DNA of 64,000 bases from contig JARFRB010000097.1 in assembly GCA_029287455.1 (NCBI GenBank), forward strand, positions 1 to 64,000, read 5' to 3'. Below the pieces are notes generated by a model, which was not told the origin of the DNA, made no database searches, and saw only the letters and a program-made list of their open reading frames with translations. Shown here in pieces: positions 1 to 8,626 of the stretch (the stretch's first letter is position 1; every line of letters begins with the position of its first letter). A program made the position numbers and the translations under genes. The stretch is from Pelagibius litoralis (GTDB lineage: Bacteria > Pseudomonadota > Alphaproteobacteria > Kiloniellales > DSM-21159).

Positions 1-2
1 TG

Positions 3-335
3 CGGGACATCGAGGCGGTTACCGAAGCGGGACCCTATGGCGTTTGCCCGGCGATCACCGAGAGTTTCAAGAAACTCGTCGGGGCCAAGATCGGCCGGGG
101 CTGGCGCAAGACCTTGCTGGGCTTGTTCGGTGGGACGGCCGGGTGCACTCATCACCTGGAGATGCTTGTTGCCATGGCGACGGTCGCCTTCCAAACGCTC
201 TATCCCTTGCGCGAATCGAAGGGCAAGAACGTCGGGGCGGACAGCAAGCCTGTGCTGATCGATTCTTGCCACGCCTTCGCCAGCGGCGGCGCGCTCGTGA
301 AGCGCTACTGGCCCGATCACTACACTGGGGATTGA
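3..335 (+). CDS. DUF2889 family protein, C-terminal part
   Basis: The 5' end lies outside the window; about 110 codons remain, open from the first bases to a stop at 333-335. The visible part contains a Gly-Cys-Thr-His-His-Leu-Glu stretch near base 145, then a helix-rich tail with a conserved-looking Asp-Ser-Cys-His-Ala segment, as in the DUF2889 family. No catalytic role is established for that family, so none is assigned here. The stop lies 25 nt from the end of the convergent RHH gene. It could only be misassigned if the missing N-terminus carries another domain. Confidence 0.75.
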   Translation, partial: RDIEAVTEAGPYGVCPAITESFKKLVGAKIGRGWRKTLLGLFGGTAGCTHHLEMLVAMATVAFQTLYPLRESKGKNVGADSKPVLIDSCHAFASGGALVKRYWPDHYTGD

Positions 336-359
336 GGCCCCCGAAGGGGAGCCCAGCGG

Positions 360-737
360 CTATATATTCTGCTTGAGCGCGCTGCTCGCCAGCTCCGCGT
401 GCTTCGCGCCGAAGCCGCTGACCGACCCGTGCCCCGCCGCGGCATGCCCCGCTTCTGTGGAGGCGGCCCAGAAGTAGCTGAGGATGAAAGCGCGAACGGC
501 CGAGGTTCGGCCCGAACGGCCGCGTTTTCCGTCGATAAGCTTGATTATTTGGCCGGCCGACATGCGTTCGCGCCAGCAAATCTCGTCCAAGGCATCCCAC
601 ATCACGGGCTCCATGCGCATTGAAGTCCGTTGCTTGCCGGCGGTGACGTTGCGCGAAATCAGCGCGCCATAGGCGGCCGCCTCCTTATCGGCTTCGGCGG
701 GCCTTGTCACGGGATGGGAGCCTTCTTGGCTCGACAT
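360..737 (-). CDS. Ribbon-helix-helix (RHH_4-type) DNA-binding protein
   Basis: A 125-residue protein whose core (residues about 36-90) has the form of the RHH_4 family: a beta strand KQRTSMRMEP, then helix A starting at W47, a turn at RMSAGQI, and a second helix ending in the aromatic FILSYF. Proteins of this type bind operator DNA as dimers through the strand; the target is unknown. Residues 1-30 and 95-125 are low-complexity extensions. The start ATG follows an AT-rich stretch (738-880), a plausible self-regulated promoter. No partner gene is visible, so it is probably a stand-alone regulator rather than an antitoxin. Confidence 0.75.
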   Translation of the reverse strand: MSSQEGSHPVTRPAEADKEAAAYGALISRNVTAGKQRTSMRMEPVMWDALDEICWRERMSAGQIIKLIDGKRGRSGRTSAVRAFILSYFWAASTEAGHAAAGHGSVSGFGAKHAELASSALKQNI

Positions 738-880
738 TACACAATCTCAGGTAAATATAATTCCATTTAAAAGTGTATGGGCTTAGCTATAAATTGCAAC
801 CCAAAGGAATTAATAGCATATATTTTTTCCCGCAATTCGTGTGCATTTTGAATGCGGGAGAAGCGGTTACGCATACACTC
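738..880. promoter_or_regulatory. AT-rich intergenic region upstream of the RHH gene
   Basis: A 143-bp stretch conspicuously richer in A/T than its surroundings, between the RHH gene and bolA (both minus strand). It contains a TATATTTTTT tract near 820 and an imperfect hairpin with arms CCCGCAATTC (829-838) and GAATGCGGG (850-858), one base bulged. It probably contains the RHH promoter. No -35/-10 pair can be fixed by eye. Confidence 0.35.
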
Positions 881-1150
881 CTAGATTTCCGATGGCGCCC
901 GGGCTTGAATCTCCAGTGCGTGAATCGGGCCCGCCAGTTCCTCGGCAAGCAGCGCGTGGATTTGGCGTTGCCGGTCCAATCGGGATTTTCCTTCGAAGGC
1001 CGTGGCGACGATCTCCACGCGAAAGTGTGATTCTCCGCCGGGTCTGGCCCCGGCATGCCCGGCATGACGGGCCGAATCGTCGTGCACGGCCAAGCGCTGG
1101 GGCGCGAATTCAAGGCGCAGTTTTTCGGCGATGATGTCAGCGAGGGGCAT
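881..1150 (-). CDS. bolA: BolA family protein
   Basis: An 89-residue protein of typical BolA length. The family pattern is visible: an FEGKSRLDRQRQIH segment in the middle (residues about 53-66), followed by a helix, and the C-terminal strand with HALEIQARAP. BolA proteins pair with monothiol glutaredoxins to bind [2Fe-2S] clusters and influence morphology and stress responses. The start ATG is preceded by an AAGGAAAA purine tract about 8 nt upstream. Proximity to a J-domain gene and cobST agrees with an arrangement I recall for Rhodospirillales, here interrupted by an inserted transporter gene on the other strand. Confidence 0.88.
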   Translation of the reverse strand: MPLADIIAEKLRLEFAPQRLAVHDDSARHAGHAGARPGGESHFRVEIVATAFEGKSRLDRQRQIHALLAEELAGPIHALEIQARAPSEI

Positions 1151-1263
1151 GACGCGATTTTCCTTTTCTCTCCGGCTGGTTTGGCGTAGCCATGACGGTG
1201 CTCAGGCCCCCGAAAACTGCCGCAAAGGGCCGTGGCTCACAAGGCATCCCTAGGATTTGAACT

Positions 1264-2178
1264 CTGTCCATCCCGGCTCGACCTCTCATCATTCTTGCCG
1301 CCGTCATCGTCTTGTGGGGCGCAAATTGGCCGGTGATGAAGATCGGTGTGACTCTCATACCGCCGCTTTGGTTCGCAACCCTGCGGATTGCTCTTGGAGC
1401 GATCACGCTGTTCGCGGTTTTGGCGGCTACCGGCGCCTTGAAGCGGCCGGGGCGGGCCGATTTGCCCGCTATTCTCGCGGTGGGATTCCTGCATATGGCC
1501 GTTTTCCTGGGCTGCGTCAATTTGGCGCTGCTCTATGTGGGCGCCGGCAGGTCCGCCGTGCTTGCGTATACCACGCCGCTTTGGGTGGTGCCGGCCGCGG
1601 TGCTCTTTCTCGGCGAGCGGCTCGACCTCTTGAAGGCCGTCGGGCTGCTGATCGGCTTTCTGGGCATCTTGACGCTCTTCAACCCGGCCGCGATGGATTG
1701 GTCCGAGCCTACGGCGATCTTGGGCAACGGGCTGCTCATACTCGCCGCCTTCGCCTGGGCGGGTGCGATTGTGCAAGTCCGTGCCCATCGCTGGGAGTCC
1801 ACGCCGCTTCAACTGGCACCCTGGCAAATGCTGGTCGCCCTTCCGATTCTTGCCATCGTAGCATTCGTGGTCGAGGGCATCCCCGAGGTCTCCTGGTCGC
1901 CGAAACTCGGTTGGATCCTGGCCTACAACGGCCCCTTGGCGACGGCCTTCTGCTTCTGGGCGGCGACGACGGTCGCACGCGACCTGCCGGCGATCACCAC
2001 GTCCCTCGGGTTCTTTGGGGTGCCTATGGCGGGCATCTTGTTTTCCGGTCTGATTCTCGGCGAGCCGCTAGAGTTCAGCCTGGGCCTCGGGCTGGCGTCC
2101 CTGATCCTTGGCTTGACCCTGGTGAACCTTTCCGACAGCCGCCGCGCCAAGCAGGTGGGTGGGGGTGCGAAACCATGA
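1264..2178 (+). CDS. DMT superfamily (EamA) permease with non-AUG start
   Basis: About 304 residues with ten hydrophobic segments, arranged as two EamA repeats, as in drug/metabolite exporters of the inner membrane; substrate unknown. The first helix has the usual LWGANWPVMK signature at its end. The start is uncertain: the helix-1 coding sequence begins near 1280, before the first conventional candidate (TTG 1312), and a TGA at 1258-1260 closes the frame upstream. CTG 1264 is the only near-cognate codon giving a full first helix. An in-frame ATG at 1192 lies beyond the TGA. Either a rare CTG start or a nonsense/sequence error near the 5' end is implied. A second paralogue lies at 22.8 kb. 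Confidence 0.75.
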   Translation: MSIPARPLIILAAVIVLWGANWPVMKIGVTLIPPLWFATLRIALGAITLFAVLAATGALKRPGRADLPAILAVGFLHMAVFLGCVNLALLYVGAGRSAVLAYTTPLWVVPAAVLFLGERLDLLKAVGLLIGFLGILTLFNPAAMDWSEPTAILGNGLLILAAFAWAGAIVQVRAHRWESTPLQLAPWQMLVALPILAIVAFVVEGIPEVSWSPKLGWILAYNGPLATAFCFWAATTVARDLPAITTSLGFFGVPMAGILFSGLILGEPLEFSLGLGLASLILGLTLVNLSDSRRAKQVGGGAKP

Positions 2179-2243
2179 TCTTACTCCGCAATCTCCGCCT
2201 GGCCCGCCTTGCCTCGGTGGGTCCTCCGCTCCATACTCAGTGA

Positions 2244-2810
2244 ATGGCGAGAAGCGACGAACACGCCTTGAACGGCCCCTTTCTGGCGACGGGCGAAGCG
2301 GCAACCCCCTGCCAGCATCCTGACTGCGGCGAAGCGGGGAATTATCGGGCGCCCGTGGGCCGCGATAGGCCGAACGAATTCTACCGTTTCTGCCTCGAGC
2401 ATGTGCGCGCCTACAACAAGGAGTGGGACTATTACCGGGGCATGAGCCTCGACGAAATCGAGAAGGAGCGGGGTCGCGACGCGACCTGGCAGCGTCCAAC
2501 GTGGCGGTTGGGCGGCGCCAGTCCCCACGCTTTCACCGAGGACGACAAGGTCGTGGATCCGCTCGGCGTATTCTCCGCTCGCCAGGCAAGATCGCGGGCG
2601 CGCGCCAGAACGCGAAAGCTCAGCGAGGAAGAAAAGGCGCTCGACACGCTCGGCCTGAAACTGCCTTGCGGCTTGAGTGAGGTGCGGACCAGGTATAAGG
2701 AACTGGTTAAACGGCTGCACCCGGACGCCAATGGTGGCGACCGCGCCGCCGAGGAGCGCCTGAAACTGGTCAACCACGCCTATTCGACCCTGAAGGCGTT
2801 TTACGCCTAG
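2244..2810 (+). CDS. J-domain (DnaJ-like) protein
   Basis: 188 residues with the J domain unusually at the C-terminus (residues about 132-188): helix II, then the diagnostic HPD tripeptide at 159-161, then helix III ending at the final residue. The HPD loop stimulates Hsp70 (DnaK) ATPase activity. The N-terminal half has Cys23, Cys28, Cys50 and His53 spaced like a small metal site, followed by a charged linker. It lies 89 nt before cobS. The architecture (N-terminal extension, terminal J domain, no G/F or zinc-finger regions) marks a class C co-chaperone. The client is unknown; the neighbourhood suggests, but does not prove, a link with cobaltochelatase. Confidence 0.85.
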   Translation: MARSDEHALNGPFLATGEAATPCQHPDCGEAGNYRAPVGRDRPNEFYRFCLEHVRAYNKEWDYYRGMSLDEIEKERGRDATWQRPTWRLGGASPHAFTEDDKVVDPLGVFSARQARSRARARTRKLSEEEKALDTLGLKLPCGLSEVRTRYKELVKRLHPDANGGDRAAEERLKLVNHAYSTLKAFYA

Positions 2811-2899
2811 CGGTCAAGGTTCTACGGATGGTGAATTCGCGCCGCGGGATACGGCCTGGCGGCTAAGATTTTGGACACGGGGATCATTCGAGACTGACG

Positions 2900-3895
2900 A
2901 TGCAAGAAACCGAAACCTTGAACGACATGCCAAGCGGCACGCCGGATATCACAATTTCCGTCCGGCAGAGCTTTGGTATCGATTCCGACATGCAGGTGCC
3001 TGCCTATTCACAGGGCAGCGACTATGTTCCGGAGTTCGACGAAAGCTATCGCTTCGACCGCGATACCACGCTCGCCATTCTGGCCGGCTTTGCCTACAAC
3101 CGCCGCGTCATGATCCAGGGCTATCACGGCACCGGAAAGTCCACCCACATCGAGCAGGTGGCCTCGCGCTTGAACTGGCCCTGCATCCGGATCAACCTCG
3201 ACAGCCATGTCAGCCGCATCGACCTGGTGGGCAAGGATGCCATCGTCTTGAAGGACGGCAAGCAGGTGACGGAGTTCCGCGAAGGCCTGCTGCCCTGGGC
3301 CTTGCAGCGTCCCACGGCCTTGGTCTTCGACGAATACGACGCTGGCCGCGCGGACGTCATGTTCGTCATTCAGCGGGTGCTGGAGGTCGAAGGAAAGTTG
3401 ACGCTTTTGGACCAGAACCGCGTGATCCGTCCGCATCCCGCCTTCCGGCTTTTCGCCACCTCGAACACGGTCGGTCTTGGCGACACCACTGGGCTCTATC
3501 ACGGCACGCAGCAGATCAATCAGGGTCAAATGGACCGCTGGAACATCGTTGCGACCCTGAACTATCTGGAGCACGAGGAAGAAGAAGAGATCGTGCTTTC
3601 CAAGGCGCCGGACTACGACACCAAGGAAGGGCGTGAGCGCATCAAGGCCATGGTGGCGCTGGCGGACATGACCCGCGCCGGCTTCATCAATGGTGACATC
3701 TCCACCGTGATGAGCCCCCGGACCGTCATCACCTGGGCCGAGAACGCGCGCATTTTCAACGATGTGGGCTTCGCCTTCCGCACCACCTTCTTGAACAAGT
3801 GCGACGAGATCGAGCGCCCGGTCGTGGCGGAGTATTATCAGCGCTGCTTCGGAACCGAGTTGCCGGAAAGCGGCGTCAAGGCGACCCTGGTCTAA
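2900..3895 (+). CDS. cobS: Aerobic cobaltochelatase subunit CobS
   Basis: A 331-residue AAA+ ATPase of the usual CobS length. Walker A is GYHGTGKST (residues 74-82) and Walker B is LVFDEYDAG (about 141-149); the sensor region has [10 protein letters not shown]. CobS forms a ring with CobT that drives CobN to insert Co2+ into hydrogenobyrinic acid a,c-diamide in oxygen-dependent cobalamin synthesis. It is followed after 22 nt by cobT, clearly one transcription unit. The large subunit CobN and other cob genes are not in this window, so the pathway is split on the chromosome. No cobalamin riboswitch is evident upstream. Confidence 0.96.
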   Translation: MQETETLNDMPSGTPDITISVRQSFGIDSDMQVPAYSQGSDYVPEFDESYRFDRDTTLAILAGFAYNRRVMIQGYHGTGKSTHIEQVASRLNWPCIRINLDSHVSRIDLVGKDAIVLKDGKQVTEFREGLLPWALQRPTALVFDEYDAGRADVMFVIQRVLEVEGKLTLLDQNRVIRPHPAFRLFATSNTVGLGDTTGLYHGTQQINQGQMDRWNIVATLNYLEHEEEEEIVLSKAPDYDTKEGRERIKAMVALADMTRAGFINGDISTVMSPRTVITWAENARIFNDVGFAFRTTFLNKCDEIERPVVAEYYQRCFGTELPESGVKATLV

Positions 3896-3917
3896 GGCCA
3901 GCCGGGAGCGCGAAGGG

Positions 3918-5807
3918 ATGAATCAGGCGGAAACCCCCATCGAGCGGTTCAAGCGGACCACCGGGGCGACGATCCGCGCCCTGTCCGAACGGGACGATCT
4001 GACCGCGAACTTCGCAGCGAACGCCCAAGGGCTCGTCGGGACCGAGGTGCGCCTGGCCTTGCCGTCGCGCGACCTGCCCGCCGGGGAAATTGCCAGCGTC
4101 CGGGGCGAGGCGGACGCGGTCGCCCTGCGCTTGCGCCACCATGACGACGCCCTGCATTCAGCCCTGCGCCCGGGCGAGGCCGCGGCGCGCGAGATCTATG
4201 ACGCGGCCGAGCAGGCGCGCTGCGAAGCGCTGGGCAGCCGCCGCATGGCCGGCTGCGCCGCCAACCTGGATGCCGCCTTGGAGGAACGCTATCGGGCGCG
4301 CGGCTATCACCGGGCAAAGAACCGCGAGGACGCGCCCTTGGCGGAGGTCTTGCGGGTCTTGACGCGCGAGGCCTTGACCGGCCAAGCGCCGCCGCCCGCC
4401 GCAAAGCCGATGATCGATCTATGGCGCTCTTCCCTCGACGCGCAGGTGCTCAAGGACATCGCAGAGTTGGGCGAGGTCATTCAGGATCAAGGCGCCTACG
4501 CCAAGGCGGTGCGGCAGATGCTGCGCCACCTCGACTTCGACCCGGGCGCGGACGAAGAACCCCTCAGCGACGACCAATCCGAGGAGGGGGAAGAGGAGAA
4601 CCAGCAGGACAACAGCGAGATGCGCGGCGAGTCCGGCGAGCAGGACACCAGCGAGTCGGGCGCGGCCGAGGAAGGCGCTGACGCGGAGATGGGGGAGGGC
4701 GAAGGCGGGGAGGACGATACCGCCGAAACCGAAGGCGAGATGATGGCGGGCGCCAGCGAGGAGGATCCGGGCAGCCCGGGCCGCCGTCCGCAGTTCGACG
4801 ACCGGCGCAACGCCAATCCCGAATCGCCCTATCACGCCTTCACCCTGGATTTCGATGAAACGGTCGAGGCGCAAGATCTCTGCGATGCGGACGAACTCAC
4901 CCGCTTGCGGCAGATGCTCGATCAGCAGCTCGCCCACCTGCAAGGCGTAATCGCGCGGCTTGCCAACCGTCTGCAGCGGCGGCTGCTCGCCAAGCAAACC
5001 CGGGCCTGGGAGTTCAATCTCGAGGAGGGCTTGCTGGACACAGCCCGGCTGGCCCGGATCATCGCCAATCCCAACCATTCCTTGTCCTTTAAGATCGAGC
5101 GCAAGACCGACTTCCGCGACACCGTCGTGACCTTGCTGATCGACAATTCCGGCTCCATGCGTGGCCGGCCGATCACCGTGGCGGCCATGAGCGCGGACAT
5201 CCTGGCGCGCACCCTGGAGCGCTGCGGCGTGAAGGTGGAGATACTTGGGTTCACCACGCGCATGTGGAAAGGCGGTCAGTCCCGTGAGCGCTGGATCTCC
5301 GCCGGAAAGCCGGGCAATCCGGGCCGGCTCAACGATCTGCGGCATATCATCTACAAGTCCGCCGACATGCCCTGGCGGCGGGCCCGCAAGAACCTCGGCC
5401 TGATGCTGCGCGAGGGAATCTTGAAAGAGAATATTGATGGAGAGGCCTTGTTGTGGGCCCACCAGCGCTTGCTTGCGCGCACGGAGCAGCGGCGCATTCT
5501 GATGGTGATTTCCGACGGCGCGCCCGTGGACGATTCGACCCTCTCGGTCAACGCGGGAAACTACCTTGAACGCCACCTTCGCGAGGTGATCGCAAGCATC
5601 GAGGCCCGTTCGCCGGTCGAACTGGTGGCCATTGGGATTGGACATGACGTGACCCGCTACTACCGGCGGGCCGTGACCATCGTGGACGCGGAACAACTTG
5701 GCGGCACCATGATGGAGAAGCTCGCCGAGCTCTTTGACGACGACCCGGCGTTAAAGGATAGCACGGCGCGCCCGAGCCCCGGCGCAAGGCGGCGGGCGGC
5801 CGGCTAG
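3918..5807 (+). CDS. cobT: Aerobic cobaltochelatase subunit CobT
   Basis: 629 residues, the expected size. Three parts are visible: an N-terminal helical region, a very acidic linker (residues about 208-290, runs of E/D with Q/N), and a C-terminal von Willebrand A domain whose MIDAS motif LLIDNSGSM is at about 407-415, with later metal-site residues around VISDGAP. The MIDAS-containing CobT binds the CobS AAA+ ring and transmits ATP-driven motion to CobN. The ATG has a GAAGGG ribosome-binding site 4 nt upstream and lies 22 nt after cobS. A 425-codon open frame on the opposite strand is a shadow caused by the high GC third positions. Confidence 0.96.
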   Translation: MNQAETPIERFKRTTGATIRALSERDDLTANFAANAQGLVGTEVRLALPSRDLPAGEIASVRGEADAVALRLRHHDDALHSALRPGEAAAREIYDAAEQARCEALGSRRMAGCAANLDAALEERYRARGYHRAKNREDAPLAEVLRVLTREALTGQAPPPAAKPMIDLWRSSLDAQVLKDIAELGEVIQDQGAYAKAVRQMLRHLDFDPGADEEPLSDDQSEEGEEENQQDNSEMRGESGEQDTSESGAAEEGADAEMGEGEGGEDDTAETEGEMMAGASEEDPGSPGRRPQFDDRRNANPESPYHAFTLDFDETVEAQDLCDADELTRLRQMLDQQLAHLQGVIARLANRLQRRLLAKQTRAWEFNLEEGLLDTARLARIIANPNHSLSFKIERKTDFRDTVVTLLIDNSGSMRGRPITVAAMSADILARTLERCGVKVEILGFTTRMWKGGQSRERWISAGKPGNPGRLNDLRHIIYKSADMPWRRARKNLGLMLREGILKENIDGEALLWAHQRLLARTEQRRILMVISDGAPVDDSTLSVNAGNYLERHLREVIASIEARSPVELVAIGIGHDVTRYYRRAVTIVDAEQLGGTMMEKLAELFDDDPALKDSTARPSPGARRRAAG

Positions 5808-6021
5808 CACACTTCGGCGCGGACCGCGGATAGCTCCGGTTTGGTGGAAGAAGCGCGCCGCTGACGAAGGCTATACCCCATTCCTGGCAAAAGCCGTCCC
5901 GTCGGCTGGCCAATGACCGGGGAACCGCGGCAACGAAAGACGAGCGCTTCTTCAACCCTGTGCGCTCCGCTTCCGATACGCGCCGTGGCTTCCGATCCAC
6001 GCGGGCAGCGGATTCGCGGCC

Positions 6022-6801
6022 CTATCCCCGCAAATGCTGGGCCAAGAAAGTCAGAGTGCGGGCCCAGGCGAGCTGGGCGTCCTCTTCGTCGTAGCGTCCG
6101 CCGGTCGGATTGGCGAAAGCGTGGTTGGCGACGTACCAGTGGGTTTCGTAGGCCTTGCCCGCATCGTTCATTGCGGCCTCGAAGCCGCCCACCATCTCCG
6201 GGTTGATGAACTTATCCTCGGTGCCGAAGTGCCCCAGCACGGGGCCGGCGAGGTGGACCAGCTTTTCCGCCGGCTTGTTGACCCGCCCATAGTAGACCAC
6301 GGTGGCATCGATCGGGGTCGCCGTCGAAGTCTCAAGGGACCAACCGCCGCCGAAGCACCAGCCCAGCGTGGCGATTTTTCCCGTCGTATCGGGCTGGCCG
6401 CGCAGCCACTCCACCCAGGACGTAAGGGTGTCCAGCGCGGCGCTGGGCTCAACCGCTTGCATCAAGAGGCGCGCGTTCTCCGGCGTGTCGGCGATTTCGC
6501 CGCCATAGAGGTCGACGGCCAGGGCCATGTAGCCTTGCTCGGCCAGGGCCGCGGCCATGGTCTTGATCTGGTCGTTCAGGCCCCACCACTCATGGATCAG
6601 CAGAACCGCAGGCGCCGGATCGCTTGAAGCCGGCCGGGCCAGGGACCCCGTCACTTCGCGCCCTTCACGCGTGTTGATGGTGATCGTCTCCAGACCTTCG
6701 GCCTGCGCCCGCGCCAGCCTGGGGTCCGCCAGCAGGGTGGCGAGGGGAAGGCTGGCCATGGCGGACAGAACCGTGCGCCGCGCGACGTTGGGTTGAGACA
6801 T
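6022..6801 (-). CDS. Exported dienelactone hydrolase family protein
   Basis: 259 residues. The N-terminus carries a twin-arginine-like signal (ARRTVLSAMASLPLATLLA, cleavage near LARAQA). The mature alpha/beta-hydrolase domain has the dienelactone hydrolase nucleophile elbow with cysteine (GWCFGGGW), an acid in GTEDKFIN and a histidine in NHAFANP. The fold hydrolyses lactones or esters; the natural substrate cannot be read from sequence. Start: ATG preceded by AGGGAACCAGGA. It is convergent with cobT across 214 bp in which I see no strong terminator or further gene. Confidence 0.9.
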   Translation of the reverse strand: MSQPNVARRTVLSAMASLPLATLLADPRLARAQAEGLETITINTREGREVTGSLARPASSDPAPAVLLIHEWWGLNDQIKTMAAALAEQGYMALAVDLYGGEIADTPENARLLMQAVEPSAALDTLTSWVEWLRGQPDTTGKIATLGWCFGGGWSLETSTATPIDATVVYYGRVNKPAEKLVHLAGPVLGHFGTEDKFINPEMVGGFEAAMNDAGKAYETHWYVANHAFANPTGGRYDEEDAQLAWARTLTFLAQHLRG

Positions 6802-6945
6802 TCCTGGTTCCCTAAGGCTTGTGTTTCATCGGACCGGAGCGCACCGCTGGGCCGCAACCCAAACCGGCGCCCCTTTTTGACATAAGTCCATGGCGCGCAT
6901 CTCTCAAGAGGATTCCGGCATTGCGCCACGCAGGCCGGTGCGAGG

Positions 6946-8169
6946 TCAATCCCGCCCGGGTCCCGAGGCAAAGTCCTCCGCGAAGGCCAGCAAGCTCGCG
7001 TCGCTACCTGCCGGTCCGATTAGCGAAAGCCCGAGTGGGCAGCCCGAAACCCGTGCCAGGGGCAAGGTCACTTGCGGCAGGCCGGAAAGCCCCGCAATGG
7101 AGGTCAAGGAGAGGACATGCAAGCGATGGCCGCCCAGGGCTTCTGCGCTCGCGGCGCAAAGCGGTGCTATGTTTGGCGCGGTTGGAATCGCCAGAAGCCT
7201 TCCAGGCGCCAGGCTCGCGCTCAAACGTTCGGCGAACTTGGCGCGCGCGGCACTGGCCGCCTGAGCCTCGGCCTCCCCGATAGTGCGGGCCCAGGCGAAA
7301 CGCTCGGCGATGTCCGGACCGAAGCGTGGGTTTTGGGCGGCGATCCAGTCGCCGTGGACGGCGGAGATCTCGCGCGCTTGGATGGTCCGGAAGCGCTGCA
7401 TCCATTCCCCCAGGCCACCGCCCGGTGCTCCGGCCTCGAAATCTTCGCCGCCGCCGAGGCGGGCACGCAAGAGTGCGACCTCCGGCTCCAGCGCGGCCCT
7501 GGCCGGCGGCTCGGCCAAGGCAAAGGCGTCGGTGGCGATCAGCAGCCGCTCGAAGGCCATGGGCGCCGGGTCCGGGCCAAGCAGCACCTCGCCCACCCGG
7601 CGAAGGGTTTCCGCGTCGCGCGCGAACCAGCCGACGGTGTCGAAGCTGGGCGCCAGGGGCATGACCCCCGTCAAGGGGATGCGCCCATGGGTCGGCCGCA
7701 GACCGAACACACCGCAGTAGCTTCCGGGGATGCGGACCGATCCGCCGGTATCGCTGCCCAGCGCCGTGTCGCAAAGCCCGCCCGCCACCGCCGCCGCCGA
7801 TCCGCAGGATGATCCGCCTGGAATTCGGCTCGGCGCGTTCACGTTGGCCGGCGTGCCGTAGTGAAAGTTTTGACCGTTCAAGCTATAGGCCAGCTCGTCC
7901 GTGATGGTCTTGCCGACCAGGCTGGCCCCTGCGTCAAGCAGGGCCTGGACCGCCCAGGCGTGCTGTTTGGCCGGGGCATGGCTTGCCGCCCAATCAGGGT
8001 TTCCGCAGCCTGTCACGAGGCCCTCGGTGTCGAAGATATCCTTGACGGCGAATTCCAGGCCGGAAAGCGGTCCAGGGCGGTTGGGGGGCAGGGTGTGGCG
8101 CGGGCCGGGCACAAATGCGCCCAAGGGATCTTGGAGAGGTGATGCAGGGGTCATTCCAGGCGGGCTCAC
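6946..8169 (-). CDS. Amidase, AMI1-like branch of the amidase-signature family
   Basis: 407 residues with the complete Ser-cisSer-Lys apparatus: Lys in AVKDIF near residue 43, cis-Ser in GGSSCGSA near 120, and the nucleophilic Ser in SDTGGSVRIP near 143. The surrounding sequence (GNPDWA, SYCGVFGLRPTHG) resembles the short amidase branch that includes plant indole-3-acetamide hydrolase AMI1 more than GatA. Substrate is therefore a small amide, unspecified. The start is GTG at 8169, overlapping the upstream gene's stop as GTGA, indicating translational coupling with the small secreted protein before it. Length is complete. Confidence 0.88.
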   Translation of the reverse strand: MSPPGMTPASPLQDPLGAFVPGPRHTLPPNRPGPLSGLEFAVKDIFDTEGLVTGCGNPDWAASHAPAKQHAWAVQALLDAGASLVGKTITDELAYSLNGQNFHYGTPANVNAPSRIPGGSSCGSAAAVAGGLCDTALGSDTGGSVRIPGSYCGVFGLRPTHGRIPLTGVMPLAPSFDTVGWFARDAETLRRVGEVLLGPDPAPMAFERLLIATDAFALAEPPARAALEPEVALLRARLGGGEDFEAGAPGGGLGEWMQRFRTIQAREISAVHGDWIAAQNPRFGPDIAERFAWARTIGEAEAQAASAARAKFAERLSASLAPGRLLAIPTAPNIAPLCAASAEALGGHRLHVLSLTSIAGLSGLPQVTLPLARVSGCPLGLSLIGPAGSDASLLAFAEDFASGPGRD

Positions 8170-8510
8170 GTGCTGGTGCTGTCGATTTCGGGATCGCTCG
8201 GCTGGTCCCCGGGCTCACGGTCCCGAGGCGGGTTTTTGCGGCGAATGATGATGTCGCCGTTCTCGTCGATGATTGGCTTTTCGTACTGGGGAAGGCTTTC
8301 GATGAAGGCGCTGAGCGCGCGCATCAAAGATGCTATGCCCTCGGCGGCCAGTTCCTCCGCCGACCGATCCTCGGCCCCAGGCGATTGCTCTTGCGCCCGG
8401 GCGAGCGGTGGGGACAACAGCACCGCCAGCACGAGCGCCATGGCCGCCAACCGCGGCCGGACGGTGCCAGTGGGCCCAGAGTGCGGCCCATCGAGGTCGC
8501 GGCGCGGCAT
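8166..8510 (-). CDS. Small secreted protein with GDIIIRRK motif
   Basis: 114 residues: a positively charged N-terminus, a hydrophobic signal segment (ALVLAVLLSPPLARA, cleavage after ARA), an acidic helical stretch, then the phrase NGDIIIRRKNPP before a disordered acidic tail. The same short motif, as I recall it, ends small periplasmic proteins found widely in Alphaproteobacteria, sometimes labelled 'AAA+ family ATPase' without any ATPase motif; none is present here either. Function unknown. The start may be further inside (TTG or ATG before the signal core). Its stop overlaps the GTG of the amidase gene by 4 nt. Confidence 0.7.
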   Translation of the reverse strand: MPRRDLDGPHSGPTGTVRPRLAAMALVLAVLLSPPLARAQEQSPGAEDRSAEELAAEGIASLMRALSAFIESLPQYEKPIIDENGDIIIRRKNPPRDREPGDQPSDPEIDSTST

Positions 8511-8626
8511 TCCCCCTTACTCCTCTTTCCGGTTTCTGCGCTCCTCAACAGCAGTTAAGCTCTTTCGCACCCCGCCGCAAGCCGTTGGCGGCGCTCATGA
8601 CCCCGGAGTAGGGACAGGATAAGCGG

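Noticed and set aside
829-858. Hairpin considered as a bolA terminator
   Set aside because: On the bolA strand it is followed by A residues, not U residues, and the stem has a bulge.
1257-2243. 328-codon frame overlapping the DMT transporter in another phase
   Set aside because: Arg/Gly-rich composition without membrane helices, while the neighbouring frame encodes a clear EamA protein.
4419-5696. 425-codon open frame opposite cobT
   Set aside because: Shadow of the real gene produced by high GC third positions; no recognisable protein sequence.
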